This document shows, one piece after another, positions 27,251 to 34,417 of a DNA stretch of 64,000 nucleotides. The translations under genes were made by a program, and so were the position numbers. Position 1 is the first letter of the stretch. Every line of letters begins with the position of its first letter. The stretch covers positions 5,580,001 to 5,644,000 of the forward strand of contig CAWAHD010000002.1 in the NCBI GenBank assembly GCA_963781785.1. The letters are read 5' to 3'. The stretch is from CAWAHD01 sp963781785. GTDB lineage: Bacteria; Planctomycetota; Planctomycetia; Isosphaerales; Isosphaeraceae. The notes beneath the pieces are model-generated. The model was not told the origin of the DNA. It saw only the letters and a list, made by a program, of their open reading frames with translations, and ran no database searches.

Positions 27251-27700
27251 CCGAGTTTTGAGTCCGGCGCGTCTGCCATCAGCGTGGCGTTGGAAACAAG
27301 TTGCGGTGGTGCTTAAAGTCTGCGAATCCAAGGCTCGCACGTCGCCACCTTGGTGTTTTCGCATTGTGGCCGCATGGGGCTGACGTTGCCAATACTGTTC
27401 CCAATTTGTTCCCAAAATACCCCCACGGCGCTGGGCGTAGCGTTCGGGTAAGATCTCGGAGTTCGAGGGCTGCGGCGGTCCGCCATGTGCCATGGGACGA
27501 TCTGACCTCGATGAATTCGCCCACTTGCGACGTGCGACAAGTGGCCCTGAGTGGAGTCGGGAATTGCACCCGCGTCCCGGATTCCTCGACCCCAGAGTCG
27601 CAAAAAACTTGCGACAAATTTACCCAGGGGCTATCGAAACTGTGTCGGGGCTGCGTGGCACTCCGCGAGCTTTTCGCGATCTGGCACCGGCTGACGGCGG
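27251..27700 (-). repeat. tRNA-Leu-derived repeat unit, copy A
   Basis: Minus strand: bases 27251-27279 hold a truncated tRNA-Leu piece, from the D-loop GGCAGACGCG through the anticodon arm with CAA; the T arm is missing. Beside it (27290-27415) is a conserved block that reads NKLGTVLATSAPCGHNAK in one frame, like an integrase tail. At 27561 there is a T-arm-like element whose surroundings resemble the 3' end of tmRNA. At about 27657 a piece reads ALRELFAIWHRLT on the plus strand. Copy E has the same four elements at nearly identical spacing. Confidence 0.6.
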
Positions 27701-28128
27701 ATGTCAGAGAACGGATCGTCAGAATAGCTCGTGGCCAGGGAGTTTCCACGCGTGTTGGCGAGTGGTTGACGGTGGTGTTCGGTGTCCCAGTATCTTGGAG
27801 ATCCTCACCGGAAGCATTTCTTGAAGCCATCGATCACGAAGTTCGCGGACAACGCGAACCAGTTGGATAGTCGCGGTCCCGTTTCACGTTCCGACCTCGG
27901 GATTGAGCCGACCAAACGGACGCGCGCAAGGCGATCATCGGCCCCTCGGTCGACCCGACTTCGAAGGCGCAGGCGCTTCCGGCCCTCACCACAACCCAAT
28001 GGAGCTGATGGAGGGACCGCGAAAGGAGCTTCCGAATCGCCGCCATCCCCAGTTCAGCCGCGGTATAGGCCGAAGGGGTCGCTGCCTGAACGTCGGTGAG
28101 GCAGACCCTGAAAATCAAGCTTATTCTC

Positions 28129-28345
28129 TCAAGGTGCGGATGTTGCGCGATGCTTGTCCATTCTTCCTGCCTGAAGGCGCAAGGCGTCGACGGTGATCCC
28201 GTCTAATTGCTTGATGAGTTCCCGTGCCATCGTTTCAATCTGTTCCATGACGGGGGCGGCGTTATCAAGCTCTGTGCCGGCTGCAAGGTCTTCCAGGGTG
28301 CCCGCGAGATCGCCGCCGGCCGACGAAAATTCCAAGAGCATGCCG
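28129..28345 (-). pseudogene. Possible Hpt-domain tail of a hybrid histidine kinase
   Basis: A short frame reads FSSAGGDLAGTLEDLAAGTE followed by an amphipathic helix MEQIETMARELIKQLDG. This resembles the C-terminal half of histidine phosphotransfer domains (SSANLGA-type motif then acidic helices); the His-bearing part is lost at the border with the repeats. It could be the last domain of the kinase whose other pieces lie at 32,658-33,061. Weak evidence. Confidence 0.33.
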
Positions 28346-28352
28346 CAGCATT

Positions 28353-29375
28353 TCGTGGGGGTCAGACCTATCGTGGGGCCGGGTAGACCTGGGTGGTCAC
28401 CCACGCAGGTCCCCCACAGATCCAGACGTGCGCGTTAAACGCATCTGGCTCTTCATCTCATGACTTCGCTACGCGGCTCTGCAAGCCGTGGACTACACGA
28501 GCACGGGGAAGACTGTAACGCTTCTCCAGACGAAGGAACTCGGCCCACGTCACATCACCGTCTCGGCGTCGCCGAGACAGCTTGCGTCGCCAGATCCTTC
28601 GCGCTCCCTCCCGGAATTCCTGGAGGCTGAAGAAGTTGCCAATGATCCCGTCGTGGGGGTCAGACCTATCGTGGGGGTCAGACCTAGGAACATCGTGGGG
28701 GTCAGACCTAGGAACAAGTTGTTTCCTTGCGATCGCGCGCCGTCGTGGGGGTCAGACCTAGGAACAAGTTGTTTCCTTGCGATCGCGCGCCGTCGTGGGG
28801 GTCAGACCTATCGTGGGGGTCAGACCTAGGAACAAGTTGTTTCCTTGCGATCGCGCGCCGTCGTGGGGGTCAGACCTAGGAACAAGTTGTTTCCTTGCGA
28901 TCGCGCCACGGGTGTGGTTCAATGCAGGGCATGGCACGACGATTACGTCTTCAGTATCCTGGCGCGATTTACCACCTTATGGCGCGCGGTAATGGCCGTC
29001 AGGAAATCGTGCGCGATGACGCGGACCGAGGACGGCTTCAAGAGGACCTCGGCAAGGCGGCAATTCGCTGCTCGTGGCGTGTCTACGCCTTTCGTGGGGG
29101 TCAGACCTATCGTGGGGGTCAGACCTAGGAACAAGTTGTTTCCTCGTGGGGGTCAGACCTAGGAACAAGTTGTTTCCTTCGTCGTCGTGGGGGTCAGATC
29201 TAGGAACAAGTTGTTTCCTTCGTGGGGGTCAGACCTAGGAACATCGTGGGGGTCAGACCTAGGAACAAGTTGTTTCCTTGCGATCGCGCACCGGGTGTGG
29301 TTCAATGCAGGGCATGGCACGACGATTACGTCTTCAGTATCCTGGCGCGATTTACCACCTTATCGCGCGCGGTAA
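28353..29375 (+). repeat. Ladder of truncated copies of the transposon's left end
   Basis: Fourteen copies, head to tail except where noted, each starting with the same terminus TCGTGGGGGTCAGACCTA and stopping at a different point. Starts: 28353, 28651, 28669, 28693, 28743, 28793, 28811, 28861, 29092, 29110, 29144, 29185, 29220 and 29244. Lengths range from 18 bp to about 231 bp. The two longest (28861 and 29244) reach into the transposase start codon region and encode its first residues. A partial terminus sits at 28371. The full-length element begins at 29376. Confidence 0.9.
28379..28649 (-). pseudogene. Remnant of a group II intron with maturase C-terminus
   Basis: On the minus strand, about 28649 down to the stop at 28458 reads FREGARRIWRRKLSRRRRDG, then VTWAEFLRLEKRYSLPRARV and VHGLQSRVAKS. 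This is the conserved C-terminus of group II intron reverse transcriptase/maturases. Immediately 3' (28460-28379) is a structured sequence with strong hairpins such as GTGGGTGACCACCC, resembling the intron RNA that follows the ORF. The rest of the intron is missing; it is cut on both sides by the terminal repeats. Confidence 0.6.
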
Positions 29376-30456
29376 TCGTGGGGGGCAGACCTAGGAACAA
29401 GTTGTTTCCTTGCGATCGCGCGCCGGGTGTGGTTCAATGCAGGGCATGGCACGACGATTACGTCTTCAGTATCCTGGCGCGATTTACCACCTTATGGCGC
29501 ACGGTAATGGCCGTCAGGAAATCGTGCGCGATGACGCGGACCGAGGACGGCTTCAAGAGGACCTCGGCAAGGCGGCAATTCGCTGCTCGTGGCGTGTCTA
29601 CGCCTTTGCCATCATGTCGAACCACTTACACATTGTGCTCAAGACTCCTCAGCCAAACCTTGCCCGTGGGATGCAGACGTTTTTGTCCGGCTATGCGAAT
29701 GTATGGGCACGCCGTCACAAGTTTTCTGGGCATGTTTTCCAGGGACGGTATCGCACCGAGCTAGTGGAAGATGAAACGTATTTGTGGACCGTGACGCGTT
29801 ACGTGCACCTCAATCCGGTTCGAGCGGGTATGGCTGAGCACCCGGCGGACTGTGTGTGGTCGAGTTATCCAGGATATGCTCATCGGGCCCGCCGGCTGGA
29901 GTGGTTGGCCTATGACGATCTGTTGGCGTCGTGGACCGGTGCGTTTGGTGGTTCGGACCCGGCGGGAGCGTACCGGCGGTATGTGACCGCGGGGTTGTCG
30001 GATCCGCCGGAGTCACCATGGAAGGATGCATACCACGGTTGGGTCCTCGGGAGTGGAGCGTTCATCGAGCGGGTCAAGGCGATGGTCCGTGGTCAACCAT
30101 CGCGCGAGCGGCGTCGGGAGTCACGGCTCATGCTGAGTGTGCCGCTCTCACGAATTACGGAGGTTGTCTGTGCCTTCTATCAGATTGAGCCTACGGAGCT
30201 AAGCCAGCGCGGAAGCCGCCACCCCGCACGAGCGGGGCTTGCGTATCTGGCGAGAAGTCACACTCTGGCGACCAATGCAGAGCTCGCAGCCGTGCTGGGG
30301 TTGTCGCGAGCGGAAAGTGTGCCGAACCTGACCCGGCGTTTCAGTGATTGGTTATCGACCGATGCGAAAATCCGTAAGCAGTTAAGAGATCTGGAAGGGG
30401 TGCTGGAAGGGTCGTGAACGGCCGAAATAACTAGTTCCTAGGTCTGACCCCCAGGA
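29376..30456 (+). mobile_element. Full-length RAYT-like element with inverted termini
   Basis: Runs from TCGTGGGGGGCAGACCTAGG at 29376 to CCTAGGTCTGACCCCCAGGA at 30456. The two ends are inverted repeats sharing the core GGGGGTCAGACCTAGGAAC (one mismatch in this copy's left end). It contains one gene, a Y1 (IS200-like) transposase. Such repeat-flanked single-copy transposases are typical of REP-associated elements. Confidence 0.8.
29446..30417 (+). CDS. REP-associated tyrosine transposase (Y1/IS200-like, RAYT)
   Basis: 323 residues from the ATG at 29446 (MARRLRLQYPGAIYHLMAHG). The HUH motif is MSNHLHIVLKTPQPNLARGM (His-x-His) and the catalytic Tyr is likely in the helix TVTRYVHLNPVRAGMAEHP. 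The segment GHVFQGRYRTELVEDETYLW is also typical of the family. A C-terminal Arg-rich and helix-turn-helix-like extension (LAYLARSHTLATNAELAAVL, GLSRAESVPNLTRRFSDWL) resembles the DnaA-type DNA-binding tail of many RAYT proteins. HUH enzymes cut and join single-stranded DNA at hairpins. The reading frame is intact, so the enzyme may be active. Confidence 0.9.
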   Translation: MARRLRLQYPGAIYHLMAHGNGRQEIVRDDADRGRLQEDLGKAAIRCSWRVYAFAIMSNHLHIVLKTPQPNLARGMQTFLSGYANVWARRHKFSGHVFQGRYRTELVEDETYLWTVTRYVHLNPVRAGMAEHPADCVWSSYPGYAHRARRLEWLAYDDLLASWTGAFGGSDPAGAYRRYVTAGLSDPPESPWKDAYHGWVLGSGAFIERVKAMVRGQPSRERRRESRLMLSVPLSRITEVVCAFYQIEPTELSQRGSRHPARAGLAYLARSHTLATNAELAAVLGLSRAESVPNLTRRFSDWLSTDAKIRKQLRDLEGVLEGS

Positions 30457-30898
30457 CGAGCGGAAAGTGTGCCGAACCTGACCCGGCGTTTCAGTGATTG
30501 GTTATCGACCGATGCGAAAATCCGTAAGCAGTTAAGAGATCTGGAAGGGGTGCTGGAAGGGTCGTGAACGGCCGAAATAACTAGTTCCTAGGTCTGACCC
30601 CCAGGATGACCCGTCGTTTCAGTGATTGGTTATCGACCGATGCGAAAATCCGTAAGCAGTTAAGAGATCTGGAAGGGGTGCTGGAAGGGTCGTGAACGGC
30701 CGAAATAACTAGTTCCTAGGTCTGACCCCCAGGAGTGATTGGTTATCGACCGATGCGAAAATCCGTAAGCAGTTAAGAGATCTGGAAGGGGTGCTGGAAG
30801 GGTCGTGAACGGCCGAAATAACTAGTTCCTAGGTCTGACCCCCAGGATAGGTCTGACCCCCAGGAGGAATAACTAGTTCCTAGGTCTGACCCCCAGGA
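30457..30898 (+). repeat. Ladder of truncated copies of the transposon's right end
   Basis: Five copies, directly abutting: 30457-30606, 30607-30734, 30735-30847, 30848-30865 and 30866-30898. All end at the same terminus GGTCTGACCCCCAGGA but begin at different internal points of the transposase 3' region, giving 150, 128, 113, 18 and 33 bp. This mirrors the left ladder, where all copies share the outer left end. Confidence 0.92.
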
Positions 30899-31092
30899 GG
30901 GGGAGAGCTGAAGAGCGAGCCGACGATGGAAAATCGGAACCGCGCCCAGTCGCCGTTGGTCGGATTTTTGGGTGTTTGGGTCATCACGTCTCCTCACGAA
31001 ACGGGTGAAGGGTCCGCGATAACCTCTATAGCTCAGCCGGCGGAGGTGCCTGGAAAGCATCCTCTGCGTGCCGGACGCGACCAGCAGGAAAG

Positions 31093-31674
31093 CTAGCTCG
31101 GCGGGCCTGTGGCGGTCGTGATCGGAGAGAGAAAGCGCAGCAGCCGCCCCCAGCCGTCGCAGTCATCGCAGTGGTCGCAGCGGAGGAGGAAGGCGTTCAG
31201 CAGTGACAGTGGCAGGGTCGCGACATCGGCGAGCAGTTTCACGCGAGCTCCTGCAACCTTCCAGAAGTGGCTCTGGGGAAAGTGGTCGCGCCAGAACTCC
31301 TCCCAGCGGACAATGGTCCGGCGATCGACGTCGAAGAGTGTGGAGAGCTGACGGACCCGCTGCGGCGTTGGACCGTGCCGCATCGCACTAATCAAAACGA
31401 TGAACGCGCCCAGGTAGATCTTTCGGCCGAGGAACCGCACGGATGGCGGTGTGGCTCGTTTTCTGCACTGGTCTCGATTGCAGCAGAAGCTGAATCTGGT
31501 CTTGTAGGTGCCCAGCGGCGGGTCGGGGCCGCCGCGCGGCTGGCGGGGGTAGTCAGCACGGTGCAAACGTCCACCGCACCGACACCCCTGGCGGCGGGTG
31601 ATCTCGGCAAGATCCTGGTCGATCGTGAAAAGAAACGCCCAGAACGTAGCGTTGAAAGGCGATGCGTGATACAT
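31093..31674 (-). CDS. Zinc-ribbon/HTH protein, probably transposon-encoded
   Basis: 193 residues, ATG at 31674. N-terminal MYHASPFNATFWAFLFTIDQ is followed by cysteines CRCGGRLHRADYPRQPRGGP and FCCNRDQCRKRATPPSVRFL, a likely zinc ribbon. A helix-turn-helix-like region (QRVRQLSTLFDVDRRTIVRW) follows, then LADVATLPLSLLNAFLLRCD. I have seen this protein type beside mobile elements in many environmental bacteria but cannot name it. It is close to the transposon and to a truncated hydrolase. Function: probably DNA binding in transposition, inferred only. Confidence 0.55.
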   Translation of the reverse strand: MYHASPFNATFWAFLFTIDQDLAEITRRQGCRCGGRLHRADYPRQPRGGPDPPLGTYKTRFSFCCNRDQCRKRATPPSVRFLGRKIYLGAFIVLISAMRHGPTPQRVRQLSTLFDVDRRTIVRWEEFWRDHFPQSHFWKVAGARVKLLADVATLPLSLLNAFLLRCDHCDDCDGWGRLLRFLSPITTATGPPS

Positions 31675-31794
31675 CTGAAGTACTCCGGGTTGGTTGGTAT
31701 CCTTCCGGAGTACACCCCTCGCCGAACTCGATCAAGTGATCAGGTTCCGCGAGGGGATTTTTCTTGCCAGCCTCAGATAACTTGCTTAGGAATC

Positions 31795-32367
31795 GCGAAT
31801 TTCACATCGATTATCTTGGCCACGCACATTGAGCGCCGTCCGCGCCGACCGATTGAAGAGAATTGTTTGGAGTTCGCGCGGGCTATGGCGCAGAACGTCG
31901 CCGAGATTCGCGCGCTGACCGGCTGGCTGCTTGATGAAGGTTGCCCATCCGTGGCGCTTCTGGGTTTTTCGTTTGGGGGATGGCTTGCCGGATTGACTGT
32001 GTGCAGCGATACACGCATCGCCTGTGCCGTTCTGACTGTGCCCGGTGTGTGCATGAGGTGCTCCCAACCGGTCGTCTGGCGGCGGGTTCGGGAAGCACTT
32101 CAGGCTCTGAGGCCGGCACACGAAGCGATGGATACGACCCGGTTGAATCTGATTTTGTCCACGCCAGTCATCCCGAAAGAAAACATTTTGTTGATTGAAG
32201 GAATCCATGATTTGTTCGCGGAGAGGCAACCGATCGAGGAGCTCTGGCAAAAGTGGCAGCAGCCGGAAATCTGGCGATTGCCTCATGGACACGTTAGTGC
32301 GCAGTTCGTGCTGGGCTTCATGGGGCGAGTGCTTCGCTGGCTGGCGCCGAGGTTGGAAGCCGGTTGA
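31795..32367 (+). pseudogene. Alpha/beta hydrolase fragment (N-terminus missing)
   Basis: About 190 residues ending at 32367. The nucleophile elbow is GFSFGGWLAGLTVCSDTRIA (G-x-S-x-G), and GIHDLFAERQPIEELW and LPHGHVSAQFVLGFMGRVL carry the likely acid and His. It resembles the ABHD18/DUF2048 group of hydrolases. No start is visible; the open frame continues into an unrelated antisense region, so the 5' third was probably lost when the neighbouring element inserted. Confidence 0.6.
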
Positions 32368-32556
32368 AAAAACAACGCATGATTGCGCCTTTGGCAAAAT
32401 TCATTGACTGGTGTGTCCAAGTATTTGTGTCTCTTCGTGCTTGAAAACAAGCCCGGACACTGACCGCAACGCAGGGGTCGTCAACATCAACTCCGTGTGG
32501 CAACGTTCCTGACGCTCAGACGACTTCGAAGGCTGCGATTTGCCTTAAGCCGGTAG

Positions 32557-32624
32557 TACCGAAGGTGGGACTTGAACCCAAACCCTCTTGGGAGGACCGG
32601 ATTTTGAGTCCGGTAAGTGTGCCA
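32557..32624 (-). repeat. tRNA-Leu 3' fragment, copy B
   Basis: Reading the minus strand gives GGCACACTTACCGGACTCAA, a variable arm GGTCCTCCCAAGAGGG, T arm GGGTTCAAGTCCC and acceptor 3' strand CTTCGGTA. The anticodon is CAA (Leu). The 5' acceptor strand and most of the D arm are absent, so it cannot fold as a full tRNA. Unlike the other copies, the conserved integrase-tail flank is not retained beyond about 20 bases. Confidence 0.7.
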
Positions 32625-32657
32625 CCGGCATGGCATTGGGTTTACGCGGCAATAACG

Positions 32658-33061
32658 TTACTCGGTCTTGACCTCATGCTCGGTCGAGGGCCCGGTCCAG
32701 CCAGCCAGTCTTTGCAGCTCCTTGATCGATCGGCCGGCGACGACCCGCGTGAGTTCCGTGCAGATTGTTTCCAGCTTTGCGACCAGGGGCCGGGCCTCTT
32801 CGAGCCGGTCAATGGCCCCGAGCAGTTCAGATACGGAGATCGGCTTGGTCAGGAAGTCATCCATGCCGGGCTTGAGGCAGCGCTCGCGATCCTCTTTCCG
32901 CGAGCGTGCCGTCAGAGGGATCACAGGCAAATGCCCACCCGTTGCCCGTTTCCGACGAAGTTGAGCAGGACCTGCCGCAGCCGGCCCGCGTCCCCGATCA
33001 AGGCATCGGGAACCTCGTGTTCGACGTTGCAGATGAACTCCAATCCTTTGCAATCTCTCAT
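32658..33061 (-). pseudogene. Hybrid histidine kinase/response regulator remnant
   Basis: Two pieces in different frames. About 33061-32940 reads LEFICNVEHEVPDALIGDAG then RLRQVLLNFVGNG, the N box of a HATPase domain. 32939-32658 reads HLPVIPLTARSRKEDRERCL, MDDFLTKPISVSELLGAID, the end of a receiver domain, followed by a helical tail to the stop. The rest of the ATPase and the phospho-acceptor Asp region are deleted. A deletion has joined the N box to the end of the receiver. Confidence 0.6.
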
Positions 33062-33543
33062 GCGACTTCCGGTCCCAATGAACGGTTTCTGGAAGCCGTG
33101 GCGAATGGCGAGGATGATGTCGCCTGTAGCGGTTGCAATGGGCGGAGGGTGGCACCCACTCGACCGGTACTGATCCGAGGCGCAAAATGTTGCGCGAATC
33201 AAGTGCCAAACGAGTTGACGGACAACCTTGCAGTACCCGATCCGTACGACAGGAGTGACTCATGGCCCACCTCCTTCGCATCAATGACGGCCCAGCCTTG
33301 ATGCCGGGGCAATTGCGTCAGTCCTTCCTCGCCCTGGAACATCCGGTCGACCTCAAGCCGCTCGGCCCGGAGAGATTGCCCTCGGAACAAAGGCGAACCG
33401 CATCGGCTTGGCGCGAGAAATGCTGCTCGCGGTCGCAGTACGATCGGCACCGTGGTTGTCGAACGGGCACTTTTTAGCAGCCCGCAGAGCGACCATTGGC
33501 TGATGAAGCACGTCATCGTCGAGATCACTCCGTCGAGGGCGTA
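33062..33543. other. 480-bp stretch without a recognisable gene
   Basis: Short frames on both strands show no family I know. It separates the kinase debris from fdhD and presumably contains the promoter of the formate dehydrogenase operon. No clear -35/-10 pair or -24/-12 site stands out to me. Confidence 0.4.
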
Positions 33544-34404
33544 ATGATGATCAAGATCTGCCACAGGACGGGCGTCGCGAGCGTCGAAGTGGGGCGAGTG
33601 ACCGGGTCACTCTGCGCGCTCTCGTCCGACGAGCTGTCGGTGGAGGAGCCGCTGGAGATCCGCCTGGCGGGACAGCTTGCGCACTCGGCGCCGACTTTGG
33701 TCGCCGTGACGATGCGTACGCCGGGCGACGACGTGGACCTGGCGGCCGGCTTTCTCTTTACCGAGGGGATCATCGCCGGGGCGGCGGACATCGAGGGCAT
33801 CCGGCGAGCCGGAGTGAACGCGGCGGAGGCAACGCTTCGGCGCGGCGTCGCCCCCGACGCGGCCAGACTCGACCGCCACTCGTTCGTCTCCTCGAGCTGC
33901 GGCGCGTGCGGCAAGCGGTCGATCGCCGCGGTCCGCGTGGCGAGCCGCCACCCGAATATCCCGGGAGAGCCCCGCCTCGCGCCGGAGGTGATCCACAGTC
34001 TCCCGCGCGCGCTCCGGACCAGCCAGTCAGCATTTGCGCGGACGGGCGGCATCCACGCCTCTGGGCTCTTTGATGAGGACGGCCGCCTGCTCGCGCTCCG
34101 GGAGGACGTCGGCCGCCACAACGCCCTGGACAAGCTGATTGGCTCCGAGCTGCTCGCCGGGCGCATCCCGCTGTCGCACGGGATCATCCTGGTGAGCGGC
34201 CGAGTGAGCTTCGAGCTGGTGCAGAAGGCGGCGATCGCGGGCGTTCCGGTACTGGGGGCCGTCGGGGCCCCGTCCAGTCTGGCGGTCGACCTGGCCCGCG
34301 AGTGCGGGATGACGCTGCTCGGCTTCGTCCGCGACGCGCGCTTCAACGTCTACTCTGACTCCGGCCGGATCGATCCGGCCGACACCCTGACCCATTCCGC
34401 CTAG
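33544..34404 (+). CDS. fdhD: Formate dehydrogenase accessory sulfurtransferase FdhD
   Basis: 286 residues from the ATG at 33544 with GAGGG just upstream (the next codon is also ATG). FdhD transfers sulfur from IscS to the Mo/W-bisMGD cofactor of formate dehydrogenases. The key motif SSSCGACGKRS (Cys-x-x-Cys) is present, as are GDDVDLAAGFLFTEGIIAGA, TGGIHASGLFDEDGRLLALR and REDVGRHNALDKLIG. It ends 13 bp before fdnG, so they are co-transcribed. Confidence 0.95.
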   Translation: MMIKICHRTGVASVEVGRVTGSLCALSSDELSVEEPLEIRLAGQLAHSAPTLVAVTMRTPGDDVDLAAGFLFTEGIIAGAADIEGIRRAGVNAAEATLRRGVAPDAARLDRHSFVSSSCGACGKRSIAAVRVASRHPNIPGEPRLAPEVIHSLPRALRTSQSAFARTGGIHASGLFDEDGRLLALREDVGRHNALDKLIGSELLAGRIPLSHGIILVSGRVSFELVQKAAIAGVPVLGAVGAPSSLAVDLARECGMTLLGFVRDARFNVYSDSGRIDPADTLTHSA

Positions 34405-34417
34405 TGAGGAGCTTGTT

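Noticed and set aside
28651..29260. CRISPR-like look of the GGGGGTCAGACC repeats
   Set aside because: Units are of unequal length and abut without unique spacers, and they share one terminus with the adjacent transposase.
31267..31790. N-terminal half of the 366-residue plus-strand frame
   Set aside because: Antisense to the zinc-ribbon/HTH gene; only the part from about 31,795 shows hydrolase similarity.
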